Shown here: positions 7,788 to 16,954 of the stretch, piece after piece
How positions within the stretch are numbered: position 1 is the first letter of the stretch
Layout of the letters: every line of letters begins with the position of its first letter
Source of the DNA: Cedecea lapagei
GTDB taxonomy: Bacteria; Pseudomonadota; Gammaproteobacteria; Enterobacterales; Enterobacteriaceae
DNA: 64,000 nt
Assembly: GCF_900635955.1 (NCBI RefSeq)
Contig: NZ_LR134201.1
Location: forward strand, 1,674,001-1,738,000
Direction of reading: 5' to 3'
Translations under genes and position numbers: made by a program
Notes under the pieces: generated by a model
The model's input: the letters and a program-made list of their open reading frames with translations, nothing else
Database searches by the model: none
What the model was told of the DNA's origin: nothing

Positions 7788-8788
7788 TTGGGCTGTTCCT
7801 CATTCAGCGAATTCAATATCGGGTTGATCAAATGTTCGACGCGCAGGGCATACTGGCCGTTGACCGTGCCGTATTGGCTGGTCAGCACGGGTACGCCATC
7901 GACGTGCGCGATAATACGATCTGGCTTTTCGATGGGCAGCACATCGCCAGGTTTCAGTTTTAGGATTTGGGACAGCCGCAGCGGGATATCGGCGAAGTTC
8001 GCCACCAGCTCCAGCTCGGAATGCTGCACCTGACGCACCAGAGTGTCGCGCCAGCTCTGATCTTCCTGACGTGAGTTCTCCAGCGGGGGATTCACCAGCA
8101 GCTCGCGCAGCGGCTCAATCATGCTGAACGGCAGACAGATGTTGAACTCACCGGTCAGGTTGCCAATTTCGACGTGGAACGGGGTGTTAACCACGATGTC
8201 ATTCGGCGAGGTGGTGATATTGGTAAACTTGACCTGCATTTCGGAACGAACGTACTCCACTTCCAGCGGATAAATCGCCTTCCACGCGTCGCTGTAGGAT
8301 TCCAGCGCCAGCTTCAGCATGCGATTAATGACGCGCTGCTCGGTGTGGGTAAATTCGCGCCCTTCCACTTTGGTCGGGAAGCGACCATCGCCGCCGAACA
8401 GGTTGTCGACCGCAATGAACACCAGGCTCGGCGAAAAGACAAAGAGCCCGGTGCCGCGCAGGGGCTTCAGGTGGATCAGGTTAAGGTTGGTTGGCACCGG
8501 CAGGTTGCGGGCAAACTCGTGGTACGGCTGGATACGAATCGCCCCGACGGTAATATCCGGGCTACGGCGCAGCAGGTTAAACAGCCCCATGCGGAACTGG
8601 CGAGAAAAACGCTCGTTAATGATTTCCAGCGCCTGCAGGCGCTCACGCACAACGCGACGCTGGGTATTCGGGTCATAGGGACGAATGTTGGTTTCGCCCG
8701 CAGCCCCGGCCTTCGGCTCGTCTTTATTCTCACTGTCGCCGTTTAACAGCGCATCGATTTCAGCCTGAGAAAGAATACTGTCGCCCAT
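7784..8788 (-). CDS. fliM: Flagellar motor switch protein FliM
   Basis: A 334-residue protein with the N-terminal CheY-P binding segment ILSQAEIDALL (5-15), a CheC-like middle domain and a C-terminal SpoA domain. It links CheY-P binding to rotor direction in the C-ring. The length equals that of E. coli. It lies four bases after fliL and overlaps fliN by four bases. Confidence 0.96.
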   Translation of the reverse strand: MGDSILSQAEIDALLNGDSENKDEPKAGAAGETNIRPYDPNTQRRVVRERLQALEIINERFSRQFRMGLFNLLRRSPDITVGAIRIQPYHEFARNLPVPTNLNLIHLKPLRGTGLFVFSPSLVFIAVDNLFGGDGRFPTKVEGREFTHTEQRVINRMLKLALESYSDAWKAIYPLEVEYVRSEMQVKFTNITTSPNDIVVNTPFHVEIGNLTGEFNICLPFSMIEPLRELLVNPPLENSRQEDQSWRDTLVRQVQHSELELVANFADIPLRLSQILKLKPGDVLPIEKPDRIIAHVDGVPVLTSQYGTVNGQYALRVEHLINPILNSLNEEQPK

Positions 8789-8792
8789 GGAG

Positions 8793-9260
8793 TTACCGCA
8801 AAATAAAGGCGGTATACAGCACGTCGCTGACTACCTGTTGAGGTTGCCCGGCGACCAGAGGCGGCGCCAGAGTAGTTTTAATCGCCTCTACCAGCTTCTG
8901 CTTACCTGCGTCGGTGGCAAGCTGATTGGCATCCTGACGAGAGAACAGCAGCAGCAGGCGGCTGCGAACTTCAGGCAGGAATTCGCTCAGGCGCTGGCGA
9001 GTGGCTTCATCTTTCAGGCGCAGCGTAACGCCGATGTACAGTACGCGATCCGCATCACCCAGATTGACGGTAAAGGTATCCAGAGCGAAAAACACTGGCG
9101 CAGGCGGTGGCTCAGGCGCTTTTGCCTGGGCAGTGGCTGGCGTTTGCTGCATGCGCCAGTAGCTATAGCCTGCGGTCGCGCACGCGGCGAGTGTGATAAG
9201 AACCAGTATCGGCACCCAGATGGCGCGTTTACGGCCTTTCGTGATAGCGGTATCAGTCAT
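8793..9260 (-). CDS. fliL: Flagellar basal body protein FliL
   Basis: A 155-residue bitopic membrane protein with one N-terminal helix (about 14-35) and a periplasmic stomatin-like domain that surrounds the stator and supports torque. I chose ATG at 9260 (MTDTAITKG), which matches the E. coli start; an upstream in-frame extension to 9299 is unlikely. First gene of the fliLMNOPQR unit. Confidence 0.94.
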   Translation of the reverse strand: MTDTAITKGRKRAIWVPILVLITLAACATAGYSYWRMQQTPATAQAKAPEPPPAPVFFALDTFTVNLGDADRVLYIGVTLRLKDEATRQRLSEFLPEVRSRLLLLFSRQDANQLATDAGKQKLVEAIKTTLAPPLVAGQPQQVVSDVLYTAFILR

Positions 9261-9311
9261 TGAACGCTTTATTCCTGTATCGGTACTGCTGAAAAGCAAT
9301 TATCCCGTGTC

Positions 9312-9332
9312 TCCGGGCGGTCAAAGCCCGGA
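9312..9332 (-). terminator. Hairpin between fliK and fliL
   Basis: The seven-pair arms TCCGGGC and GCCCGGA with a seven-base loop lie between the fliL start and the fliK stop, so they would form at the end of the fliFGHIJK transcript. There is no U tract, so it may act as an mRNA-stabilising or partial stop element rather than as a strong terminator. Confidence 0.4.
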
Positions 9333-9381
9333 AAACACACGTTTATTGTCGCTAGCTCTGGCGTTTACCCGTCAACGGGCC

Positions 9382-10611
9382 TCAGGCAAAAATATCCACC
9401 GCGCCGTTGCTGCTTGCCAGGCGCTGGAGGCTATCGGCGACCGGTAGCGGTTCAGGATCGCTGCCGCTAAGTGAGAAACGCTCCGCGCTGCGGGTATTTT
9501 GCTGTTGCTGCTGGCCAGATTGCTGCTGGGCAAAGCTTTCGCTGCTGATGTTACTCTGCCCCAGCTGGATGCCGTTTTCCGCAAGCGCCGTGCGCAGGGT
9601 TGGCAGCGCGGCTTCGAGCGCGGCGCGCACGTGACTGTGCGGCGATATCATCTGCAGCTGTGCCTGGTTATCTTCTAGTTTTAGACTAATTTGCACCTGG
9701 CCGAGATCTTCCGGATGCAATCTGAGCTCGGCGCTGTGCTGGCCCTGGCGCGTAAACAGCGTAACGTGCTGAGAAATCTGCTGTTGCCACTCATGGCTGC
9801 CCAACTGGGCGGCGATCGTCGGTGCCGTTGGCGTGGCGATGACCGTGGTGGTCGGGGCGGCAATAGTTGCGCTGCTGATGGCCGGCGTTATCTGCGGTGT
9901 CACCGGTGCCGTGTTATTCACCTGTAAAGGTGCGCTGTCACGGCTGTCGGACCCCTTGTTGGCGGCCAGTTGGATTTTGTCATCAACGGGCTGCTGCTGC
10001 GCGGAGGAAACCGTTGCCGCTGGGGTTCTGCTGTCCGCCAGCGCAGATGTGGTCGGGGCTGCTTTTTTAACGCTACCGTCGGCGGGCAGCAGGCTGTCGG
10101 TCGCGCTCTTAGCTGCGGTATTACCCGCGGTGGTTAGCGCGGATAACGCTGCTTTATCGGCTGCGGCAACGGGTTTACCCGGCGTTATGGGCTGAGCGGC
10201 GACGACCGGCTGCGGCAGCATCGCAAACAGGGCGCTCAACGTCTGCAGCTCGGCATCGCTTAGCGGCTTGTCGCTTTTGGCGTCTTTTGTCGCCAGATCC
10301 GGCTTGTCGCTGGTGTCGGTTTTCCCGTGAGAGGCGAGCAGGGTGGTCAGCGCCTCTGACAGCTCAGGCGTGTTGAGTAACTGGTTCAGCACCGCCTGGC
10401 CGTCTTTGGCGTCGCCTTTTGCTGTATTAGTGGCCGCAGCTTTGCTTAAGGCCACGCCCAGAGGCAGAGATTTGCCCTCTTCCAGCTCGACCTTGCCCGG
10501 CAGCGCTTTGCTCAGCAGATCCAAAAAGCCTTTGCCCTCCGCGCCTTTTGTCTCCGCGGTCGCAGCGGGATCGGCCCCGTTGTTTAACAGAATGTTTGGC
10601 AATGTGATCAT
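9382..10611 (-). CDS. fliK: Flagellar hook-length control protein FliK
   Basis: A 409-residue secreted ruler protein. The long middle part is rich in Ala, Pro, Thr and Asp and has low complexity; the conserved C-terminal domain (about 270-370) includes LRLHPEDLGQVQISL, the Flg_hook motif that contacts FlhB to switch export specificity. A glutamine-rich stretch follows (QQQSGQQQQQ). It overlaps the fliJ stop by four bases. It is somewhat longer than E. coli FliK (375), in line with the variable ruler region. Confidence 0.94.
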   Translation of the reverse strand: MITLPNILLNNGADPAATAETKGAEGKGFLDLLSKALPGKVELEEGKSLPLGVALSKAAATNTAKGDAKDGQAVLNQLLNTPELSEALTTLLASHGKTDTSDKPDLATKDAKSDKPLSDAELQTLSALFAMLPQPVVAAQPITPGKPVAAADKAALSALTTAGNTAAKSATDSLLPADGSVKKAAPTTSALADSRTPAATVSSAQQQPVDDKIQLAANKGSDSRDSAPLQVNNTAPVTPQITPAISSATIAAPTTTVIATPTAPTIAAQLGSHEWQQQISQHVTLFTRQGQHSAELRLHPEDLGQVQISLKLEDNQAQLQMISPHSHVRAALEAALPTLRTALAENGIQLGQSNISSESFAQQQSGQQQQQNTRSAERFSLSGSDPEPLPVADSLQRLASSNGAVDIFA

Positions 10612-11051
10612 TCACTTTTCCTCAATGTGGCCCGCTGGGCGTATTCGTCCATCTGCTTCTGATCGAGCCTGTTCTCCGCCAGCAACAGCTCTGCCGCCTT
10701 TCTCTCCTGCAGGGTTTGCCATGCCTGCAGGCGCTTTTGTTTTTCCTGCCACGCGCCCAGCGCCTGGTCGACTTTATTGGTCCACTGCATCAGCAGCTGG
10801 CGGTGTTGATCGATCGCTTTTTCCAGCGTGCGTATAAACTGCTGATAGTTCTGCCAGCGCGTGCTGGCAATGCCCTGGCTCATGTTGTTATTCAGGCTGT
10901 TGCTGTACTCAAACTGATAGTTAATCAGCATATTCAGCTGCTCTTCTGCCTGCTGACAGCCCCGGCGCATCTCCCCTAAACGAATCGCCGCTTTTTCCAC
11001 TTCCTGGGCGGCGAGCTCACGCAAAGTATCCAGTGCGCTGTTTTGGTTCAT
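10608..11051 (-). CDS. fliJ: Flagellar export chaperone FliJ
   Basis: A 147-residue, highly charged, coiled-coil protein that inserts into the FliI ring like the gamma subunit of F-type ATPases and carries empty chaperones to FlhA. The motif RLGEMRRGCQQAEEQL is typical. ATG at 11051 was chosen over an in-frame GTG at 11057 because of the better-spaced AGAGGTG ribosome site. It overlaps fliK by four bases. Confidence 0.95.
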   Translation of the reverse strand: MNQNSALDTLRELAAQEVEKAAIRLGEMRRGCQQAEEQLNMLINYQFEYSNSLNNNMSQGIASTRWQNYQQFIRTLEKAIDQHRQLLMQWTNKVDQALGAWQEKQKRLQAWQTLQERKAAELLLAENRLDQKQMDEYAQRATLRKSE

Positions 11052-11063
11052 GGTCACCTCTCA

Positions 11064-12422
11064 TTAAACCGTCGGGAAGAGTGTCTCCAGAGCGAGGCAG
11101 GCTTCTTCCCAGCTTGCGCGTTCAAAAATGCCTTGTTGCAGGAATGCTTCCAGATGCGGCCACAGTTCGATGGCCTTATCGAGCATAGGATCGCTGCCTT
11201 TGGCGTAAGCCCCCACGCTGACCAAATCACGGTTGCGCTGGAAGCTGGATAACAGCTGTTTGAAACGACGTACCCGGGCGTAATGCTGCTCGGTAATCAA
11301 CGATGTCATAGCACGACTGATAGAAGCTTCGATGTCGATGGCCGGGTAGTGGCCCGCTTCCGCCAGGCGGCGCGACAGCACAATGTGGCCGTCAAGAATG
11401 GCTCGCGCGGAGTCGGCGATCGGGTCCTGCTGATCGTCGCCTTCGGTGAGTACGGTATAAAAAGCGGTAATCGAACCGCCGCCGTGAATGCCGTTCCCCG
11501 CGCGCTCAACCAGCGCCGGGAGCTTGGCAAACACCGAAGGCGGATAGCCTTTGGTGGCAGGCGGTTCGCCGATGGCCAGGGCAATTTCACGCTGCGCCAT
11601 CGCGTAACGGGTCAGTGAGTCCATGATCAGCAGCACGTGCTGACCACGATCGCGGAAGTCTTCGGCAATTCTGGTTGCGTAGGCGGCACCCTGCATACGG
11701 AGCAGAGGAGAAACGTCCGCCGGTGCGGCAATCACTACCGAGCGTGCGCGGCCTTCGGCACCCAAAATGTTTTCGATAAAATCTTTTACTTCGCGCCCAC
11801 GCTCGCCGATCAGCCCCACGACAATCACGTCGGCCTGAGTATAACGCGCCATCATCCCGAGCAGAACGCTTTTACCGACGCCGGAGCCGGCGAACAGGCC
11901 CATACGCTGGCCGCGCCCGACGGTCAGCAGGGCGTTAATCGGGCGCACGCCTACGTCGAGGACATGTTCAATCGGCGTACGCTGGAGCGGGTTAAACGGC
12001 GCTGCGCCGAGTGCGCCCATCAGGCCGGTATCGGGAGAGGGCAGGCCATCAAGAGGGCGACCGCTGCCGTCGAGCACCCGTCCCAGCAGTGCCGGGCCAA
12101 GCGGCAATTTTTTACCGCTATGGAGTCCTTCAGCCGTTGATGAACGCGCATAAACTCTGGCGCCGGGCAGAATGCCTTCCACTTCTTCCAGCGGCATCAG
12201 GAACAGCTTGTGGCCGTTAAAGCCCACCACTTCACATTCAACTTCGCGGTCGTGCTGCTCAATGATGCAGGTTGCCCCGAGCGGCAGCTGCAGGCCGGTG
12301 GCTTCCAGCACCAGACCGGTGGCACGCGTCAGGCGGCCGTAGCGGCGAACGGACGGCAGCTCTGTCATCCGCGCTTCAAAATTATCCAGCGTGTTCAGCC
12401 AACGGGTTAGGCGGGCGGTCAT
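11064..12422 (-). CDS. fliI: Flagellum-specific ATPase FliI
   Basis: A 452-residue ATPase related to the F1 beta subunit that energises export. Walker A is GSGVGKS (179-185) and Walker B LLIMD (264-268). The N-terminus MTARLTRWLNTLDNFEA matches E. coli, so I start at 12422 rather than at an upstream in-frame site. The start overlaps the fliH stop by one base (TGATG). Confidence 0.96.
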   Translation of the reverse strand: MTARLTRWLNTLDNFEARMTELPSVRRYGRLTRATGLVLEATGLQLPLGATCIIEQHDREVECEVVGFNGHKLFLMPLEEVEGILPGARVYARSSTAEGLHSGKKLPLGPALLGRVLDGSGRPLDGLPSPDTGLMGALGAAPFNPLQRTPIEHVLDVGVRPINALLTVGRGQRMGLFAGSGVGKSVLLGMMARYTQADVIVVGLIGERGREVKDFIENILGAEGRARSVVIAAPADVSPLLRMQGAAYATRIAEDFRDRGQHVLLIMDSLTRYAMAQREIALAIGEPPATKGYPPSVFAKLPALVERAGNGIHGGGSITAFYTVLTEGDDQQDPIADSARAILDGHIVLSRRLAEAGHYPAIDIEASISRAMTSLITEQHYARVRRFKQLLSSFQRNRDLVSVGAYAKGSDPMLDKAIELWPHLEAFLQQGIFERASWEEACLALETLFPTV

Positions 12423-13117
12423 CAGAGCACTCCCGGTGCGGCCAGGCGGCAAAGTTCTTGCCAGCGGGTTGCTACGCTGGCGTCAAGATCGCCCTCATCG
12501 GCAGAGACTTTGCAGCCGCCCTGATGCAGACCTGGGTCTCCGCGAAGGCGCCAGCCGTGCAGGCTCAGCGTGGCGCCCAGCATCTCTTCTACCCGCTGTA
12601 AATCATCCGGGTGTACACGCAGCTGTGGCTTGCCGCTAAACAGCGGCTCCTGCATTAACAGGCCCTGAATCTGTTTGATCAGCGCGTTGTTATCGACGGC
12701 TGGCGTCTGGCCGATGACCTGTCGCGCGGCTTCCAGCGCCATCTGCATCAGGCGTGAAGCAATAACGCTGTCCAGCGCGTCCAGCGTGTACTGGAACTCG
12801 CTCACCAGCTGCTGCATACGCGCGTGCACCGGAGCCTGTTGCTGACGGGCTTCATTGATGCCCTGCTCAAGCCCCTGCTGGAATCCGGCCTTGCGGCCTT
12901 CCTCTACACCCTGATCGTGTCCGGCGGCAAAGCCCGCGCTGTGACCCTGCTCACGCGCCTGAGCCTGCATCATCGCCAGCGTTTGCTGGAGATCCGGCTC
13001 ACTTTCCTGCTCCTCTTGCGCTTCGCTGGTTTCCGGCATCACAATCTCTTCGAAAACCGGCGTCGGGAAGGCGAGGTCGTCAGGCGTCCAGCGTTTCCAT
13101 GGCAGCGAATTAGACAT
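12422..13117 (-). CDS. fliH: Flagellar export regulator FliH
   Basis: A 231-residue peripheral-stalk-like protein that binds FliI and FliN. The N-terminus SLPWKRWTPDDLA carries the conserved Trp residues that anchor to FliN and FlhA; GxxxG-type repeats occur at about 60-90, and the C-terminal half is nearly identical to E. coli. It overlaps fliG by eight bases and fliI by one. Confidence 0.95.
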   Translation of the reverse strand: MSNSLPWKRWTPDDLAFPTPVFEEIVMPETSEAQEEQESEPDLQQTLAMMQAQAREQGHSAGFAAGHDQGVEEGRKAGFQQGLEQGINEARQQQAPVHARMQQLVSEFQYTLDALDSVIASRLMQMALEAARQVIGQTPAVDNNALIKQIQGLLMQEPLFSGKPQLRVHPDDLQRVEEMLGATLSLHGWRLRGDPGLHQGGCKVSADEGDLDASVATRWQELCRLAAPGVL

Positions 13118-14102
13118 AGGTATCCTCGCTGGTGCCGATTACCATCTCGCCGGTCTCCGCCAGGCGACGCACGATGAGCAGGATAGCTTTCTGTTCGTTT
13201 TCGACCTGCGAGAGACGAACCGGACCACGGTTGGCGAGGTCGTCGCGCAGGATATCCGCAGCACGCTGGGACATGTTGCGCAGGAACTTCTCGCGCAGCG
13301 CCTGCTCCGCGCCCTTGAGGGCGATAAGCAGAGATTCGGACTCCACTTCCTGCAGAAGACGCTGGATGCTGCGGTCGTCCACGGCAACCAGATTTTCGAA
13401 CAGGAACATTTCGTCGATGATTTTCTGCGCCAGCTCGCCGTCGAAGTCGCGCACGGCGGTAATAACGGCTTCTTCCTGCTGGGTTTTCATCAGGTTGATA
13501 ATTTCTGCTGCTGTTCTTACGCCGCCCATTTTGCTGCGCTTGAGGTTCTGGCCGTCGAGCAGGTTGTTCAGCACCTCGGTCAGCTCCGCCAGCGCGGCAG
13601 GCTGAACGCCGCCGAAGGTGGCGATACGCAGCATGACGTCGTTGCGCAGGCGCTCCTCGAACAGCGCCAGAATGTCTGCCGCCTGGCCACGCTTGAGGTG
13701 AACCAGGATGGTGGCGATGATCTGCGGGTGCTCGTCGCGAATAAGATCCGCGGCGCTCTGCGGCTCCATAAAGTTGAGCGTTTCGATACCGCTCGTCGTG
13801 TCGCGGGTTTCGAGAATATCTTCCAGCAGGCTCGAGGCGCGTTCTTCGCCCAGAGCTTTGATCAATACGGTACGCAGGTAGTCGTTGGCGTTGATGCTCA
13901 GCGCCGCGAACTGCTCGGCTTCCTGCTCAAACTCCGCCAGTACTTCGGTCAGCAGTTTGTTTGAAATCTGATGGGTATTCGCCATCGCCGCACTTAAATG
14001 CTGCACTTCACGCGGGCTGAGGTGTTTAAACACCTCGGCGGCGCGGTCTTCGCCAATGGTCATCAGCAGGATGGCGCTCTTTTCGGTTCCGGTCATACTC
14101 AT
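13110..14102 (-). CDS. fliG: Flagellar motor switch protein FliG
   Basis: A 330-residue C-ring protein. Its N-terminal part binds FliF, the middle carries the EHPQIIATILVHL region (EHPQ motif), and the C-terminal domain holds the charged torque helix (around LLIALKGAEQALREKFL). One residue shorter than E. coli and otherwise nearly identical. It overlaps fliF by four bases and fliH by eight. Confidence 0.97.
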   Translation of the reverse strand: MSMTGTEKSAILLMTIGEDRAAEVFKHLSPREVQHLSAAMANTHQISNKLLTEVLAEFEQEAEQFAALSINANDYLRTVLIKALGEERASSLLEDILETRDTTSGIETLNFMEPQSAADLIRDEHPQIIATILVHLKRGQAADILALFEERLRNDVMLRIATFGGVQPAALAELTEVLNNLLDGQNLKRSKMGGVRTAAEIINLMKTQQEEAVITAVRDFDGELAQKIIDEMFLFENLVAVDDRSIQRLLQEVESESLLIALKGAEQALREKFLRNMSQRAADILRDDLANRGPVRLSQVENEQKAILLIVRRLAETGEMVIGTSEDTYV

Positions 14103-15793
14103 ATTTCAGTACTCATCCATTGGCGGATCACCAGCGCGACTACGCGAGGATCGTTATCAGACATATCACGAATTCGCTGACTCATGACTTCGGCGCTCAG
14201 GCGCTGGTTAGCTTTGCGCTGCTGCTGCTGTTCGTCACGGCTTAGCGTAACGGCCACGGCTTCTTCTTCGGCTTTAACGCTCTGCTTCGCCTCGTTAGCG
14301 GCCTTAAGGGCTTCCGCACGGCGGGTCAGCTGCGGACGAATCGCTTTCCGCCACAGCAGCCAGGCGACAATCAGCACGATCAGCCAGCGACCGGCGGAGA
14401 GCAGCATGTCGAAGAAGGCCGGAGACTTCCAGAATGGCAGGCTGCTGCCGCTGTCGTCTTCGGTGGCGGTGAACTGAGAGTTGACCACGTTCAGGGTGTC
14501 GCCGCGGCTTTCTGAATAGCCCATCGCTTCACGCGTCAGGTTTTCAATCTGTTTCATCTGGTCGGCGGTGAGCGGCAGCGGTTTGCCGTCGGCAAGCTGG
14601 CGGTAGTTCACGACCACCGCCACCGACAGGCGCTGAATATCGCCTACGTTCAGTTTGGTGTGGCGAATAGTACGGTCCACTTCATAGTTGGTGGTTTCGT
14701 CACGTGAAGTGTTGCTGCTGCCGTTCTGGCTGGAGGTGCTCGTCTGATTCTGCTGGCCGTTATTGGCCTGCGGGTTATTCTGGTTGTTCTGCTGCGGCGG
14801 CGTTGAAATCGGTGCCGTATTAGCCGGAGCAGGCTGGTTGGAGAGCGCGCCCGGTACGCCGCCAGGGAACTGACCGTTAACCTGAGAAGTCTGGTTCAGC
14901 TGGCGTGAACGCACCGCCGTTTGCGATGGATCGCCGTTCGGATGGTATTGCTCTTCGGTCTGCTCTTTATTAGCAAAATCAATCTGAGCGGTGACCTGAG
15001 CGTGCACGTTACCGTTACCGACAATCGGCCCAAGGATCGATTCAATGCGGCGCTGGTAGCGGCTTTCAACGTCGTTTGCGTACTTGAGCTGCGCGTCGTT
15101 AAGGTCGCGACCTGCGTTGTTCGACTGGGTGAGCAGATGGCCAGCCTGATCGACCAGCGTCACGTTACCCGGCGGTAAACCAGCGACGGCGCTGGAGACC
15201 ATGTGCACTACGGCGTTAATTTGCCCTTCGTCCAGCGCACGGCCGGGTTCAAGGCTGAGGGTAACGGAGGCGGAAGGTGATTTTTGCTCACGAACGAACA
15301 GGGAAGGTTTTGGCATCGCAAGATGAACCCGGGCATTTTTCACCGGGCCGAGCGTTTCGATAGTGCGGGCCAGTTCACCTTCAAGCGCTCGCTGGTAGTT
15401 CACCTGCTCGCTGAACTGACTGATTCCAAACTTTTCCTGATCCAGAAGCTCGAAGCCGACGGCACCGCCCTTCGGCAAACCCTGCTGAGCGAGACGCAGG
15501 CGCAGATCGTAGACGTTATCCGCCGGGACCATAATCGCGCTACCGTTGTCGGAGAAACGGTAGGGAATATTCATTTGCTGGAGCTGAGTCACAATCGCGC
15601 CGCCGTCCTGATCGGCGAGGTTGCTGTAAAGCACGCGGTAATCGGGAGATTTTGCCCACAGTACCAGAGCAACCAGTATGGCAACGGCGGCGGCTCCGCC
15701 CATCATCAGGGGGATTCTTGGATTTGCACGAAGGCGATTCAACCACTCAAGAGTCTTGTTTTGCGGCGTTTGTGCCTGAGCAGCAGTGGTCAT
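14099..15793 (-). CDS. fliF: Flagellar MS-ring protein FliF
   Basis: A 564-residue inner-membrane protein with membrane helices near 30-48 and 450-470 around a large periplasmic ring-building region. A Gln/Asn/Ser-rich segment at about 330-375 is the known variable loop. The C-terminal tail (RIRDMSDNDPRVVALVIRQW) binds FliG. First gene of fliFGHIJK, read divergently from fliE. Confidence 0.97.
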   Translation of the reverse strand: MTTAAQAQTPQNKTLEWLNRLRANPRIPLMMGGAAAVAILVALVLWAKSPDYRVLYSNLADQDGGAIVTQLQQMNIPYRFSDNGSAIMVPADNVYDLRLRLAQQGLPKGGAVGFELLDQEKFGISQFSEQVNYQRALEGELARTIETLGPVKNARVHLAMPKPSLFVREQKSPSASVTLSLEPGRALDEGQINAVVHMVSSAVAGLPPGNVTLVDQAGHLLTQSNNAGRDLNDAQLKYANDVESRYQRRIESILGPIVGNGNVHAQVTAQIDFANKEQTEEQYHPNGDPSQTAVRSRQLNQTSQVNGQFPGGVPGALSNQPAPANTAPISTPPQQNNQNNPQANNGQQNQTSTSSQNGSSNTSRDETTNYEVDRTIRHTKLNVGDIQRLSVAVVVNYRQLADGKPLPLTADQMKQIENLTREAMGYSESRGDTLNVVNSQFTATEDDSGSSLPFWKSPAFFDMLLSAGRWLIVLIVAWLLWRKAIRPQLTRRAEALKAANEAKQSVKAEEEAVAVTLSRDEQQQQRKANQRLSAEVMSQRIRDMSDNDPRVVALVIRQWMSTEI

Positions 15794-16023
15794 TCCACAC
15801 CTCGCGGCTTAGCGTTGACAAAATTTTTAGAGTAATGAGTGAACAAGACTGACTCCCGGGTCGACAAACACGACAAAAGTTCCATATGGATGGCAGTGTC
15901 ATTATTTTCGTTTTGTGGACATTTCGATGGCTGAATTAGCTCTATTTTTTACGTCTATTTAACGCCTTTATCCTATTGACAAGGTGGTAATCTTTGCTGG
16001 CTTAACCAATTTGAGGCGAGAAA
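15794..16023. promoter_or_regulatory. Divergent promoter region of fliF and fliE
   Basis: Two hundred and thirty bases separate the divergent class 2 starts. In E. coli one FlhD4C2 site between these genes serves both. I cannot delimit the FlhDC site by eye, and no sigma-28 box is visible; the assignment is positional. Confidence 0.5.
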
Positions 16024-16338
16024 ATGGCAATTCAGGGTATTGAAGGCGTACTGCAACAACTTCAGACGACCGCGCTGGCGGCGACCAATCCCGCTGCCTC
16101 GGCCGCTGCGCCGACGGTCAGCTTTGCCGGCGAGCTGCAGGCCGCTTTAGGGCGCATCAGCGAAACCGCTAACACCGCACGCGTTCAGTCGGAGAAGTTT
16201 GCTTTAGGCACTCCCGGCGTTGCGCTGAACGACGTGATGGTCGATCTGCAAAAATCTTCCGTTTCTCTGGCGATGGGCGTTCAGGTCCGTAACAAGCTGG
16301 TTGCTGCTTATCAGGAAGTCATGAACATGCAGGTTTAG
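16024..16338 (+). CDS. fliE: Flagellar hook-basal body protein FliE
   Basis: A 104-residue protein starting MAIQGIEGVLQQLQ, which links the MS-ring to the proximal rod and is an early export substrate. The length equals that of E. coli. It forms a single-gene unit, with a weak terminator-like hairpin (AAGGTC/GGCCTT) and a T run at 16369-16389. Confidence 0.96.
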   Translation: MAIQGIEGVLQQLQTTALAATNPAASAAAPTVSFAGELQAALGRISETANTARVQSEKFALGTPGVALNDVMVDLQKSSVSLAMGVQVRNKLVAAYQEVMNMQV

Positions 16339-16954
16339 TGTTGCGCCTGTAGGGCTATTTTTAACAGAAAGGTCTGTCCCGGGCCTTTTACTTATTCTAA
16401 ATAAGTAATAATCATTCTTATTCCAATTCTATTATTATCCTGCATGGAAAACCTTTTTATAATATTCGATTAACAAATGAATATTTCATATGAAGGGTAT
16501 TAATTTTTTTCTCATCTAAAGCTAAATCAATGCTAAATGGCATGATGTAGATCAAGTTTTACTTCAGCCATGCAATGCATATTCATCGCCAGAATTATCA
16601 CACAATTTTACTATTTCATTTTTATTCTGAACGTCGTGCCGGCGATTTTATTCTATTAAACCTTTGCAGGAATAAATGTCGGCGATTATAAAAGTTTTTT
16701 ACTGCATATGGTTATGGCCTTCCTGCCGGATTTTCTGGAGGGCTATCGTGCGCGTTACGCCATAGAGTTAAAGTCACTAAAAAAAGGAACGGTTAATTCC
16801 TGTGGAAACTATCAGTGAGGTTATTTATTCAATAAGGGGAAGTAAGGGCGGGAAATATAAAGAGGGGGATAGTTAACTGGTTGCAGCCAGTTAACTATCC
16901 ATTTGATCGGATTTTACTAAATCTTCACAAGCGAATATATAGTAGGTTTTTAGC
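16339..16954. other. Long AT-rich region upstream of the adhesin gene
   Basis: About 616 bases without a credible gene. Its base composition is clearly more AT-rich than the neighbouring fli genes, which suggests H-NS silencing. Features: a Fur-like 15-mer TAATAATCATTCTTA (16406-16420), the perfect inverted repeat at 16867-16900, and a TATATAGT-like -10 element close to the adhesin start (about 16936). Confidence 0.55.
16867..16900. repeat. Perfect 14-bp inverted repeat upstream of the adhesin
   Basis: The left arm GGATAGTTAACTGG (16867-16880) is followed by a six-base spacer TTGCAG and the exact complement (16887-16900). It ends 54 bases before the adhesin ATG. No T run follows on either strand, so it looks more like an operator or leader hairpin than a terminator. 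Confidence 0.85.
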
